From NCBI RefSeq assembly GCF_004005865.1, contig NZ_SACN01000001.1:1488001-1552000 (forward strand): a DNA stretch of 64,000 nucleotides, given 5' to 3'. Within the stretch, counting starts at the first letter, position 1. Each line of letters starts with the position of its first letter. This stretch comes from Sphingomonas crocodyli (lineage in GTDB: Bacteria > Pseudomonadota > Alphaproteobacteria > Sphingomonadales > Sphingomonadaceae). The notes beneath the pieces were generated by a model, which was not told where the DNA came from, ran no database searches, and worked only from the letters and a program-made list of their open reading frames with translations. The position numbers and the translations under genes are program-made. Positions 18,506 through 28,760 of the stretch are shown piece after piece.

Positions 18506-19290
18506 CCGACCTTCAGATCGCACCCCCCATCGAACGCCGCAACAAGGACGTTCTGGGCTATCGCTACAAGTTCGGCGTGCTCGGCCCGTCGACCAACACG
18601 GTCGTCCAGCCCGACTTCGACGATCTGCGCCCCGCGGGCGTGACCAACCATTACAGCCGCATCGTCGTCGACAATGCCAAGGCGGTTTCGAACGAGACCT
18701 TCATGGCCGGCGCGTGGGAGATCAGCCACAACACGATCGACGCGGTGAAGGGCGTGCTGACCTGCGCCCCCGATTATCTGGTCATGGGCATGTCGGCCGT
18801 CACCTTCTTCGGCGGGGCCGAAGGTGCGGTGAAGTGGCGCCAGAATGTCGAGCAGGTTTCGGGCCTGGGCGTTTCGACCGGCGCGGAATCGGTCGTCGCC
18901 GCGCTCAAGGCGTACGGGCAGAACATCAAGAAGGTGGCGTTCTTCTCGCCTTATTATCCGACCGCCAATGCCGAGGTCAGCAACTTCCTGTCGGATCACG
19001 GTTACGAAACGGTGCGCGACATTCCGCTGCAGTGCCCGTCGTGGCATGCCATCGCGGAACAGACGCCCGAAACGATCCGCGATACGTTCCGCGCGCTCGA
19101 TGGCGACGATGTCGATGCGCTGATCCAGTGCGGCACCAACGTGTCGGCGATGCGGATCGCGGCGGCGGCCGAACTGTGGCTCGGCAAGCCGGTGATCGCG
19201 ATCAACACCGCGACCTACTGGCACGCGCTGCGCGCCAATGGCGTGATGGATCGCAAGGAAGGTTTCGGCCGTCTGATGGAGGAGTTCTGA
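18502..19290 (+). CDS. Arylmalonate decarboxylase/maleate isomerase-like protein (Asp/Glu racemase fold)
   Basis: 262 residues with GPSTNTVVQPDFD near 28-40. Family enzymes use up to two cysteines. Here the N-terminal position is Gly96-Met97-Ser98 (VMGMSAVTFFGG), without cysteine, while Cys210-Gly211 (LIQCGTN) is kept. This one-cysteine layout is that of arylmalonate decarboxylase rather than maleate isomerase, which needs both. SPYYP at 149-153 may supply the conserved tyrosine. It starts with GTG, with GAGGAGG upstream, and overlaps the monooxygenase gene. The reaction could be decarboxylation or isomerisation of a malonate- or maleate-like acid. Confidence 0.82.
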   Translation: MTDLQIAPPIERRNKDVLGYRYKFGVLGPSTNTVVQPDFDDLRPAGVTNHYSRIVVDNAKAVSNETFMAGAWEISHNTIDAVKGVLTCAPDYLVMGMSAVTFFGGAEGAVKWRQNVEQVSGLGVSTGAESVVAALKAYGQNIKKVAFFSPYYPTANAEVSNFLSDHGYETVRDIPLQCPSWHAIAEQTPETIRDTFRALDGDDVDALIQCGTNVSAMRIAAAAELWLGKPVIAINTATYWHALRANGVMDRKEGFGRLMEEF

Positions 19291-19292
19291 TC

Positions 19293-20039
19293 ATGGGCGC
19301 GATGCGTAAGACCGAAAAACCGCTCCAGCGCATTCGCGCCTCCGAAATGCCGTGGGAGCCTCTGGGCAAGCACGGCCTGCGCCGCCGCCTGCTGGGCCTC
19401 GACGAGGCGACCGGGCATGTCACGTCGATCGTCGGCATTCCCGAAAACTGGCGCGGCGGCGGCGTCGCCCATTATCATGACGCGGTCGAGGAAGTGTTCA
19501 TCCTCGAAGGTTCGGTCACGCTCGACGACGTGCATTATTGGAAGGAGGGCGATTATTTCTATCGCCCCGCGCACATCGTCCACGGCCATGACGAGAAATC
19601 GCATATCGGCGCGATGGCGCTGACCCGCAGCGACGGCGTGCTCGTCCTCAACCTCGTCCACGAACCGGCCGAGCCGAAGGAATATCCGCTGCCGGAATCG
19701 AACGATCCGCGCGGCCACGTCTTCAGCCTGCCGGTCGCCGATGTCGCCGCCGGCCCCGACGCGGCCTTCCCGGCCGAATGGGGCATCAAGCCGCTCAGCG
19801 CCGATCCGGTGTCGGGTGCGCGCACTTTGATCGCCGAAATCCCCGCCGGCTGGCAGGGCACGGCGCCGGTGCTGGGTACGGATTGGGAGGCGTTCATCCT
19901 CGCCGGTTCGGTCGATGGCACCGCGGGCGACTTCGTGCCGCAGGACTATACGTCGGGTGAGGCGGATACGCCGCTGCTGGGCGCGACCGGATCGACCAAG
20001 GGCTGCACCGTCCTCGTCTGGCAGTTCGGCCGTCAGTAA
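19293..20039 (+). CDS. Two-domain cupin protein (DUF4437-like), copy 3
   Basis: A 248-residue bicupin. Domain 1 carries AHYHDAVEEVFILEG and later VHGH, giving a His/His/Glu/His metal site. Domain 2 (IPAGWQGTAPVLGTDWEAFILAG) is degenerate. It is paralogous to the cupins at 10821 and 11732. GGAGG precedes the ATG at 19293. It lies inside operon A between the decarboxylase-like and MDR genes, its stop overlapping the next ATG (TAATG). Catalytic role unknown. Confidence 0.82.
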   Translation: MGAMRKTEKPLQRIRASEMPWEPLGKHGLRRRLLGLDEATGHVTSIVGIPENWRGGGVAHYHDAVEEVFILEGSVTLDDVHYWKEGDYFYRPAHIVHGHDEKSHIGAMALTRSDGVLVLNLVHEPAEPKEYPLPESNDPRGHVFSLPVADVAAGPDAAFPAEWGIKPLSADPVSGARTLIAEIPAGWQGTAPVLGTDWEAFILAGSVDGTAGDFVPQDYTSGEADTPLLGATGSTKGCTVLVWQFGRQ

Positions 20040-21061
20040 TGCGCGCGGCACGGCTTCACGGTCCGGCGGATCTGCGGATCGACGACATCGAAATCCCCAC
20101 GCCCGGACCGGGCGAGGTGCTGGTGCGCGTGCTGGCTTATTCGCCTTACGGCACCTGCCTCGGCGTCTATCTCAATCGCGGCGGGCGCTACGTTACCGAA
20201 TATCCGATCGGCATCGGCGCCGATTTCTCGGCGGAGATTGCGGCGCTCGGGCCGGACGTGACGGGCTTCGAAGTCGGGCAGCGTGTCACCGCGCAGTCGC
20301 TCGACAATTGCGGCACCTGTGCGAACTGTTCGGCAGGCCGCACCAATCTGTGCCTCTCGCCCGATCTCGGCCGCTACGTTCGTCAGATCTGCGCGCAGGA
20401 TTATGCGCTCGTTTCGGTGCGCAAGCTGTGCGTGATGCCCGATGGCGTCAGCGATGAGGCGGCGGCGATGATCACCGGCGTCGTCGATGCGCTCAACGCC
20501 TTCGACAAATTGGGCCTGCCCGAAGGTTCGCCGGTCGCGATCGTCGGGGTCGGCGCGATGGGACATGGCGCGATCGCCACCGCCCGCGCGATCGGCCTCA
20601 AGCCCATCGCCATCGGCGGGCGCGGCGCCAAGGCCGGCATGGCGGGCGAACTGGGCGCCGAGCGCGTGTTCCGCATCAATGCGCATGGCGAGGATGTCTC
20701 GCCTGCGGTGCTGGAGGCTTTCCCCGCTGGCTTTGCCGGTATCGTCGAAACATCGGCGACCGAATGGGGCATGGAGCAGGCGTTCAAGGTCGCGGCCCCC
20801 GGCGCCACGATCGCGCTGACCGGCGGCGGCGCTTTGCCCGTCACCAACTGGGATATCGTCAACCGCGAACTCCACGTCGTCGGCGTACGCGGCGGCCCCG
20901 ATCAGGCGCGCGCGCTGCGCCTGATTGCGGAAGGCAAGCTCGATCTCTCCCCGACGATCAGCGCGCGTTTCCCGCTCGAACAGGCGGCGGACGCCTTCGC
21001 GCTGCTGACCGGCGACGCGGCCAAGGATGTCGGCCGCGTCATCATCCAGATCGCGCGCTGA
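20039..21061 (+). CDS. Medium-chain dehydrogenase (MDR) lacking the catalytic zinc ligands
   Basis: 340 residues, alcohol-dehydrogenase-like. The structural zinc lobe is intact: Cys91, Cys94, Cys97 and Cys105 ([16 protein letters not shown]). The catalytic zinc ligands are not: the usual GxCGTD Cys is Tyr37 in SPYGTC, and the usual GHE is Gly60-Ala61-Asp62 (GIGADFS). The cofactor domain is normal ([14 protein letters not shown] near 165-178). It may act as a zinc-independent reductase, such as an enoyl or quinone reductase type, or may have a new activity using Cys40. Central in operon A. Confidence 0.82.
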   Translation: MRAARLHGPADLRIDDIEIPTPGPGEVLVRVLAYSPYGTCLGVYLNRGGRYVTEYPIGIGADFSAEIAALGPDVTGFEVGQRVTAQSLDNCGTCANCSAGRTNLCLSPDLGRYVRQICAQDYALVSVRKLCVMPDGVSDEAAAMITGVVDALNAFDKLGLPEGSPVAIVGVGAMGHGAIATARAIGLKPIAIGGRGAKAGMAGELGAERVFRINAHGEDVSPAVLEAFPAGFAGIVETSATEWGMEQAFKVAAPGATIALTGGGALPVTNWDIVNRELHVVGVRGGPDQARALRLIAEGKLDLSPTISARFPLEQAADAFALLTGDAAKDVGRVIIQIAR

Positions 21062-21065
21062 TCCG

Positions 21066-22462
<1,397 letters not shown>

Positions 22463-22466
<4 letters not shown>

Positions 22467-23059
22467 AGGCCTTCACCACGCTCGAAGCCCCCGCACTCGC
22501 GTTGATCGAGGACCGGATCGACACCGACGTCCTGTTCCCGGCGCGCTTCCTGCTGATCATGGAGAAGGACGGGCTGGGCCGTTACCTTTGCTATGATCGC
22601 CGCTTCGATGCCGATGATCAGCCCGTCGACAATCCGGTCGATCCGGCGCTGGCGGCCGGTGCGGGGATCGTGCTGGCAGGGCGCGAATTCGGTTGCGGAT
22701 CGAGCCGCGAGCAGGCGGTCTGGGCGCTCGCGGGCGCGGGCATCACCTGCGTCGTCGCCGAAAGCTTCGGCGAAATCTTCGCGGCGAACTGCCTGCGCAA
22801 CGGCGTGCTGGCGATCCGGCTGGATCGCGAGGCGATAGGCCAGTTGACCGATGCCGCCGCACAGGGTGCGCTGAGCGTCGACCTGCCTGCCCAGCGCATC
22901 GGGCGCGGCGACATCTCGATCGCGTTCGATATCGATGCGCCCGCCAAGGAACGCCTGCTCAACGGCTGGGACGAGATCGACACGATCATGGCCCGCGCCG
23001 CCACCGACATCGATGGGTTCGAGGCCGCACAGCGCCGCGCCCAGCCCTGGCTCTACTGA
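22463..23059 (+). CDS. Aconitase-family hydro-lyase, small subunit (LeuD-type)
   Basis: 198 residues, the swivelling domain of the hydro-lyase. It has [15 protein letters not shown] near 17-30, [17 protein letters not shown] near 73-90 and [19 protein letters not shown]. The ATG overlaps the LeuC-type stop (ATGA), ensuring equal synthesis of the two subunits. Substrate presumably a 2-alkylmaleate, maleate or similar unsaturated diacid, by context. Confidence 0.88.
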
Positions 23060-23071
23060 AGGACGAGAAAG

Positions 23072-23710
23072 ATGAGCGACGACCTGTCCGAAAACTATGC
23101 CCGCGCCTTCGGGCGTCGCGTCGGCTTCGGCGACAAGCTGGCGCTGATCGTGATCGACATGGTCGAGGCGTACTTCAATCCCGAATGCGATCTCTACATG
23201 GGATCGGACGCCTCGCTCCTCTCCACCCTGCGCGTTCGCGAAGCGGCGCGGGCGGCGGGCGTGCCGGTGATCCTGACCAACGTCGTCTATCATCCGCTCG
23301 CGCTCGACGGCGGCCGCTTCTTCGAAAAGTCGAAGCCGCTGCGCTATTTCCTGCAGGGCAATCCGATGGGCGCTTGGCCCAAGGGGCTGGTGCCCGAGGC
23401 CGACGAGCTGATCGTCTCGAAACAATATCCCAGCGCCTTCTTCGGCACCTCGCTCGCCTCGACGCTGACCGCGATGGGCGTCGACGGCGTGATGCTGACC
23501 GGCGTTTCGACCAGCGGTTGCGTGCGCGCGACCTGCGTCGACGCGATGTCGCATGGCTTCCGGACCTCGGTGATCGCCGAGGCGTGCGGCGATCGGCACC
23601 CCGCGCCGCATGAAGCCAACCTGTTCGACATGAACGCCAAATATGCCGACGTCGTCAGCGAAGCCGAGACGATCGCGCATCTGAACGGCCTCGCCGCCAA
23701 GCGCGGCTAG
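23072..23710 (+). CDS. Isochorismatase-family cysteine hydrolase (maleamate/N-carbamoylsarcosine amidase type)
   Basis: 212 residues. The catalytic triad of the family is visible: Asp29 (ALIVIDMVEAYF), Lys117 (VSKQYPSAFFGT) and Cys150 (LTGVSTSGCVRATCVDA). The pattern is closest to maleamate amidohydrolase and N-carbamoylsarcosine amidase, which hydrolyse small linear amides. With HyuA/HyuB in the next operon it could take the ring-opened amide and release ammonia. Last gene of operon A; a strong terminator follows. Confidence 0.85.
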   Translation: MSDDLSENYARAFGRRVGFGDKLALIVIDMVEAYFNPECDLYMGSDASLLSTLRVREAARAAGVPVILTNVVYHPLALDGGRFFEKSKPLRYFLQGNPMGAWPKGLVPEADELIVSKQYPSAFFGTSLASTLTAMGVDGVMLTGVSTSGCVRATCVDAMSHGFRTSVIAEACGDRHPAPHEANLFDMNAKYADVVSEAETIAHLNGLAAKRG

Positions 23711-23736
23711 CCCCGAACACCCGCAGGAGGGCGTAG

Positions 23737-23772
23737 CGCCGGGCAAGGGCTGGTCCCCTTGCCCGGCGTTTT
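23737..23772 (+). terminator. Rho-independent terminator of operon A
   Basis: CGCCGGGCAAGGG pairs with CCCTTGCCCGGCG across a six-base loop, followed by TTTTCC. It separates operon A from operon B. Confidence 0.85.
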
Positions 23773-23791
23773 CCGTTGAGGGCTGAAAATC

Positions 23792-23812
23792 ACCGTTCGC
23801 CAGGCGAACAAA
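23792..23812. promoter_or_regulatory. IclR-cluster operator candidate, site 4
   Basis: The left half ACCGTTCGCC (7 of 10, with GTTCGCC exact), central A and right half GGCGAACAAA (10 of 10) make the cleanest palindrome of the set. It lies between the operon A terminator and the first gene of operon B, 93 bases before its ATG. Confidence 0.65.
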
Positions 23813-23904
23813 GCCCGCTGACCTTGTTCCGTCACACGGGCGCCCAAGCAAAACTCTTTCCCTGGACGGTGGCGCGGTGCGCCGCCTTGGGAGGGAGGCC
23901 CAGC

Positions 23905-24813
23905 ATGACCAGCATAGAGATTGTCGAGGTCGGTCCGCGTGATGGCCTTCAGAATGAAAGCCTCGTCGTGCCCACCGCGGACAAGATCGAGCTTGTTCGC
24001 CGTGCGGTGAGCGCGGGCATCCGCCGGATCGAGGTGGCGAGCTTCGTCAACCCGAAGAAGGTGCCGCAAATGGCCGACGCCGCCGAGGTTATCGACGGCC
24101 TGCCCGATATCGACGGCGTCACCTATATCGGCCTCGTCCTCAACGTGCGCGGCGCCGAACGGGCGCTGGCGACCAAGGTTCACGAACTGGGCGCGGTGTG
24201 CGTCGCGACCGATAGCTTCGCGATGCGCAATCAGGGGCAGACCGCGTTCGAATCGGTCGATGTCGCGCGCGACATCATCCGCCTCGGCCTCGCCGAAGGG
24301 CGCAGCGCGCAGGTGACGATCGGCGCGTCCTTCGGCTGCCCGTTCGAAGGCGATGTTTCGCCCGATCATGTCGTCGAAATGGCCAAGCGCCTTGCCGACG
24401 CCAATCCCCGCGAAATCGCGCTGGCCGATACGATCGGTGTCGCCGTGCCCGCGCAGGTGACCGATCTGGTTGGCCGCGTGCGCGATGCGATCGGCGACAT
24501 CCCGGTCCGCTGCCATTTCCACAACACCCGCAACACCGGCCTGGCGAACGTCTGGGCGGCGGTGGAGGCGGGCGCCGCCACGATCGACGCCTCGCTGGGC
24601 GGCCTTGGCGGCTGCCCCTTCGCGCCGGGTGCGGCGGGCAACGTGCCCACAGAGGACGTCCACTATCTGCTCGATCGCTCAGGTGTGGCGACCGGGCTCG
24701 ATCTCGACGCGCTGATCGCGGCGAACCGCTGGTTCACCGATGTGATGCGCAAGCCACTTCCTTCGATGGTCGCCCGCGCCGGCGGCTTTCCGCAGAATAT
24801 CCGGAGCAACTGA
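23905..24813 (+). CDS. HMG-CoA lyase-family enzyme
   Basis: 302 residues, a DRE-TIM metallolyase. It has GPRDGLQNE (Arg12, Asp13), the metal-binding HFH at 204-206, and the C-terminal loop GGLGGCPFAPGAAGN with Cys237, all characters of HMG-CoA lyase and related acyl-CoA lyases. HFHNTRNTGLAN departs from the usual HFHDTYG of HMG-CoA lyases, hinting at another hydroxyacyl-CoA such as citramalyl-CoA. GGGAGGGAGG precedes the ATG. First gene of operon B; the CoA-transferase in the same operon would supply the CoA thioester. Confidence 0.88.
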   Translation: MTSIEIVEVGPRDGLQNESLVVPTADKIELVRRAVSAGIRRIEVASFVNPKKVPQMADAAEVIDGLPDIDGVTYIGLVLNVRGAERALATKVHELGAVCVATDSFAMRNQGQTAFESVDVARDIIRLGLAEGRSAQVTIGASFGCPFEGDVSPDHVVEMAKRLADANPREIALADTIGVAVPAQVTDLVGRVRDAIGDIPVRCHFHNTRNTGLANVWAAVEAGAATIDASLGGLGGCPFAPGAAGNVPTEDVHYLLDRSGVATGLDLDALIAANRWFTDVMRKPLPSMVARAGGFPQNIRSN

Positions 24814-24816
24814 GAC

Positions 24817-26868
24817 ATGGCATATCGTCTGGGCGTCGACGTAGGCGGCACCTTCACCGACCTGCTCCTCCTTGAGGAGGAATCGGGCAGCTTCTGGCGG
24901 CACAAGACGCCGTCGACCCCGGCCGACTCTTCGGTCGGCATCCTGAACGGCGTCACCGCGATCTGCGAGAAGGCCGGGATCACGCCGGCGGATATCGAGA
25001 CTTTCCTGCACGGCACGACGGTCGCGACCAATGCGGTGCTGGAAGGGAAGGGCGCGCGCGTCGGTCTGATCGTCACGCGCGGCTATCGCCAGATCATGCA
25101 GATCGCGCGCAGCTTCGTGCCGGGCGGTCTGGCCGGCTGGATCATCTGGCCGAAGCCCGAGCCGCTGGCGGCTTTGCTCGACACGTTCGAGATTCAGGGG
25201 CGTCTGGATGCGCGCGGCAATGAGATCGAAGGCATCGACGATGCCGACATTCGTGGGCAGCTCGAAAAGCTGAAGGCGCAGGGTGTCGAGGCGCTGACGG
25301 TCAGCCTGATGAACGCTTACCTCAACGGTGCGCATGAGAAGCGGGTCGCCGAACTGGCGGCCGAGATCATGCCCGACATCCCCGTCTCCTTGAGCCACGA
25401 AGTCCTGCCCGAAATGCAGGAATATGAGCGCACGCTGACGACGGTCGCCAACGCCGCGGTGCGCCCGGTGGTCGGCCGCTACGTCCGCAACCTGCGCTCC
25501 AAGCTGCGCGACAGCGGGATGGCGGGGCGGCTGTCGCTGCTGCGCTCGGACGGCGGGCTGATGTCGTCGGAAATGTCCGAACAGCATCCGGTGTCGCTGC
25601 TGATGTCGGGCCCGGCGGGCGGCGTCACCGGCGCTTTGTGGGTCGGCAAGAATGCGGGCATCAAGAACATCCTGACGCTCGACGTCGGCGGCACCTCGAC
25701 CGACGTCGCGCTGATCGAGAACCTTGAGGCGCGCCGCGTGCGCACCACCGAGGTCGGCCACCTCGCGGTCCGCGCCTCGGCGCTCGACGTCAAGACGGTC
25801 GGTGCTGGCGGCGGCTCGATCGCCTACGTTCCCGAACTCACCAAGGCGCTGCGTGTCGGCCCGCAGTCGGCGGGCGCGGTGCCGGGGCCGGTGGCCTATG
25901 GCAAGGGCGGCACGCTGCCGACGGTGACCGACGCCAACGTCGTGCTGGGCTATCTGCCCGAGGCGTTGCTGGGCGGCACCTTCAAGCTCGATCGCGAAGG
26001 TTCGATCAAGGCGGTCCAGACGATCGCCGACGCGCTGGGCATCGGCCTGTACGAAGCCGCGCGCGGCATCATCGACATCGTGAACGAGAATATGTTCGGC
26101 GCGCTGCGCATGATCTCGGTCCAGCAGGGCTATGACCCGCGCGACTTCGCGCTGATGGGCTTTGGCGGCGCCGGCCCGCTCCACGTCAATGCGGTCGCGC
26201 GGCTGATGGGCAGCTGGCCCGCCGTCTCGCCGGTCTCGCCGGGCGTGCTGTGCGCGCTGGGCGACGCGACGACCCGCACCCGCACCGAGACCGCGCGCAG
26301 CTTCTCCAAGCGGTTCACCGAGACCGATGAGGCCGAGGTGATCGGCATCCTTGAAGAGATGCGCGCGCAGGTGGAAAAGCAGCTCACCGACGACGGCATT
26401 CCGGCGTCGGAGATCACCGCGCAGTTCGAAATCGATGTCCGCTACGAAGGCCAGGCGTTCGAAGTGCCGCTGTCGATCGATCCCGAAACGCTGCGCTGCG
26501 ACGGGCTTGCCGGGGTCGAGGCGCGCTTCGATGAGGAGCATCACCGCCTCTTCACCTTCAACATGGAAAGCCCGCACGAGCTGGTGAACCTGCGCGCGGT
26601 GGCGATGGGCGCGACGCTCGATCTGCCGGCGGCCGATCTGCCGGTCGGCGACGGCGATCCGGCGCAGGCCAAGATCCGCGACCATCAGATCTGGCTCGAC
26701 GGCGATTTCCGCCCCGGCGCGATCTACGACCGCGCCAAGCTGGAGCAGGGGGACATCATCCCCGGCCCCGCCATCGTTATCGAGATGGACTCGACCACGC
26801 TCATCGAAGGCGGCTGCGTCGCCACGGTCGACCGCGTCGGCAACATCCTGATCAATCCGGCCGCCTGA
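24817..26868 (+). CDS. hyuA: HyuA: hydantoinase/oxoprolinase family subunit A
   Basis: 683 residues, an ATP-binding subunit of the N-methylhydantoinase/5-oxoprolinase/acetone carboxylase family. The actin-like ATPase motifs are GVDVGGTFTDLLL (residues 6-18), FLHGTTVATNAVLEGKG and LDVGGTSTDVALIE, with MGFGGAGPLH near 445. ATP is used to activate a cyclic amide bond (or a carbonyl in the carboxylase branch). It lies four bases after the lyase gene and is followed by HyuB. No third small carboxylase subunit is present, which argues against acetone carboxylase. Confidence 0.9.
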   Translation: MAYRLGVDVGGTFTDLLLLEEESGSFWRHKTPSTPADSSVGILNGVTAICEKAGITPADIETFLHGTTVATNAVLEGKGARVGLIVTRGYRQIMQIARSFVPGGLAGWIIWPKPEPLAALLDTFEIQGRLDARGNEIEGIDDADIRGQLEKLKAQGVEALTVSLMNAYLNGAHEKRVAELAAEIMPDIPVSLSHEVLPEMQEYERTLTTVANAAVRPVVGRYVRNLRSKLRDSGMAGRLSLLRSDGGLMSSEMSEQHPVSLLMSGPAGGVTGALWVGKNAGIKNILTLDVGGTSTDVALIENLEARRVRTTEVGHLAVRASALDVKTVGAGGGSIAYVPELTKALRVGPQSAGAVPGPVAYGKGGTLPTVTDANVVLGYLPEALLGGTFKLDREGSIKAVQTIADALGIGLYEAARGIIDIVNENMFGALRMISVQQGYDPRDFALMGFGGAGPLHVNAVARLMGSWPAVSPVSPGVLCALGDATTRTRTETARSFSKRFTETDEAEVIGILEEMRAQVEKQLTDDGIPASEITAQFEIDVRYEGQAFEVPLSIDPETLRCDGLAGVEARFDEEHHRLFTFNMESPHELVNLRAVAMGATLDLPAADLPVGDGDPAQAKIRDHQIWLDGDFRPGAIYDRAKLEQGDIIPGPAIVIEMDSTTLIEGGCVATVDRVGNILINPAA

Positions 26869-26883
26869 AGGAGGCTATAGAAG

Positions 26884-28755
26884 ATGCCCGCACAGATCAT
26901 CGAAACCCATCCCGCCCCCTTCGCGTCGAAGCCGATCGATCCGGTCACGCTGGAGGTCATCGAAAACGCGCTGCGCAACGCACGCGTCGAAATGGACGCG
27001 ACCCTGGTCCGCACCGCGATGTCACCCGGCATCCGCGAACAGGGCGACGCCTTCCCGCTGATCGCCGACCATAAGGGCCGGATGATCGTCGGCCAGTTCG
27101 GCAGCTTCATCGGCGGCTTCCTGGCCGGCTATGAAGGCACGATCGAGGAAGGCGACATGTTTATGATGTCGGATCCCTATTCGGTCGAAGGCGCGATCAG
27201 CCATTCGAACGACTGGATGGTGCTGCTGCCCGTCTATCGCGAGGGGCGCCTGCTCGCCTTCACCGCGATGTTCGGGCACCAGAGCGACATCGGCGGCAAG
27301 GTCGCCGGCTCGATGCCGATCGACGCGCATTCGATCTTCGAGGAAGGCGTGCGCATCCCGCCGGTGAAGATCTATTCGAAGGGCGTCTATAACGCCGATC
27401 TGATCCGTCTGATCATGCACCAGTCGCGCAAGGCCGATTGGTGCAAGGCCGATCTGAACGCGCTCATCGCTTCCTGCCGCGTCGCCGCACGCCGGATCGA
27501 AGAGATGGCGGTCCGCTTCGGCGAGGACGTCTATGTTTCGGCGACCGAGGAACTGCTCGCGCGCAACTATCGCGCGATGAAGCATCTCATCTCGACCTCG
27601 ATCGGCGAAGCGCCGGTCAGCTTCGAGGATTTCATCTGCGACGACGGCATGGGCTTCGGCCCCTATCGCATCCGCTGCACCATGCACCGCGAAGGCGAAA
27701 AGGTCATCCTCGATTTCGACGGCACCGATCCGCAGAGCCCGGCCGCGATCAACTTCTTCCTCAACGAAAACATGTTCAAGATGTTCTTCGGCATCTACAT
27801 GATCATGGTCTTCGACCCGCAGATCCTGTTCAACGACGGCTTCTACGATCTGATCGAGGTGCGCATCCCCAGGGGCTCGCTCCTCAAGCCGAACTATCCC
27901 GCCGCGCTCTCGGGTCGCACCCACGCGCTCGGCCGCATCTTCGATATCCTGGGCGGATTGCTGGGGCAGAAGACCCCCGAATTCCTCAACGCGGCCGGTT
28001 TCTCCTCCTCGCCCCACCTCTTCTATTCGGGCGTGGATGGAGAGGGGCAGTGGTTCCAGCTGTTCCAGATCGGCTTCGGCGGCATTCCGGGGCGCCCGAT
28101 GGGCGACGGGCCGGACGGCCATTCGCTGTGGCCGGGCTTCACCAACGTGCCCAACGAGTTCCTCGAACGCTACTTCCCGCTCGTTATCGAACGCTATGAG
28201 ACCGCCCCGGATTCGGGCGGTGCGGGCCTCCATCGCGGCGGCAACGGCATCCACATGACCTACCGCTTTACCGAGCCGGGCACGATCGCGATCCACGACG
28301 ACCGCTGGTTCACCAAGCCGTGGGGCGTCAACGGCGGCAAGCCGGGCGCGCGCGCCAAGAAGATCCTCGAAAAGGCCGACGGCACCCAGACCATCGTCGG
28401 CAACAAGCTCGAGAATATGGCCGTCGAAGCGGGCGACATGCTCCACTTCATCACCTGGGGCGGCGGTGGCTGGGGCGATCCGCTCCAGCGCGATCCGGCG
28501 CTGGTGGCGAAGGAAGTCGCCCAGGGCCTCGTCACCGTCGAAGGCGCGCGCGCTTATGGCGTCGTGATCGTCGACGGCGCGGTCGACGACGCCGCGACCA
28601 CGAAGCTGCGCGCCGACATGACGTCGCCCGATCCGCTGCCCTTGTTCGATCATGGCGGATCGATTGAAGAACTGCGCGCCACCTGCGAAGCCGAAACGGG
28701 CCTGCCCGCGCCGCAGCAGCCGGTGTGGCGCCACCTTGCGGTCGCGGCGGAGTAA
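26884..28755 (+). CDS. hyuB: HyuB: hydantoinase/oxoprolinase family subunit B
   Basis: 623 residues. The family start is clear: DPVTLEVIENALRNARVEMD, then MSPGIREQGDAFPLIAD, VGQFGSFIGGF, SDPYSVEGAISHSNDW and the C-terminal GGGGWGDPLQRD. It works with HyuA in ATP-dependent opening of a five-membered cyclic amide such as a hydantoin, 5-oxoproline or possibly an imide. AAGGAGG lies upstream of the ATG. The isochorismatase-type amidase in operon A would be the natural next step, as in the N-methylhydantoin route of creatinine breakdown. Confidence 0.9.
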   Translation: MPAQIIETHPAPFASKPIDPVTLEVIENALRNARVEMDATLVRTAMSPGIREQGDAFPLIADHKGRMIVGQFGSFIGGFLAGYEGTIEEGDMFMMSDPYSVEGAISHSNDWMVLLPVYREGRLLAFTAMFGHQSDIGGKVAGSMPIDAHSIFEEGVRIPPVKIYSKGVYNADLIRLIMHQSRKADWCKADLNALIASCRVAARRIEEMAVRFGEDVYVSATEELLARNYRAMKHLISTSIGEAPVSFEDFICDDGMGFGPYRIRCTMHREGEKVILDFDGTDPQSPAAINFFLNENMFKMFFGIYMIMVFDPQILFNDGFYDLIEVRIPRGSLLKPNYPAALSGRTHALGRIFDILGGLLGQKTPEFLNAAGFSSSPHLFYSGVDGEGQWFQLFQIGFGGIPGRPMGDGPDGHSLWPGFTNVPNEFLERYFPLVIERYETAPDSGGAGLHRGGNGIHMTYRFTEPGTIAIHDDRWFTKPWGVNGGKPGARAKKILEKADGTQTIVGNKLENMAVEAGDMLHFITWGGGGWGDPLQRDPALVAKEVAQGLVTVEGARAYGVVIVDGAVDDAATTKLRADMTSPDPLPLFDHGGSIEELRATCEAETGLPAPQQPVWRHLAVAAE

Positions 28756-28760
28756 TCGGC

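Noticed and set aside
24679..26685. A 668-residue open frame antisense to hyuA
   Set aside because: Shadow frame; hyuA has intact ATPase motifs and operon context.
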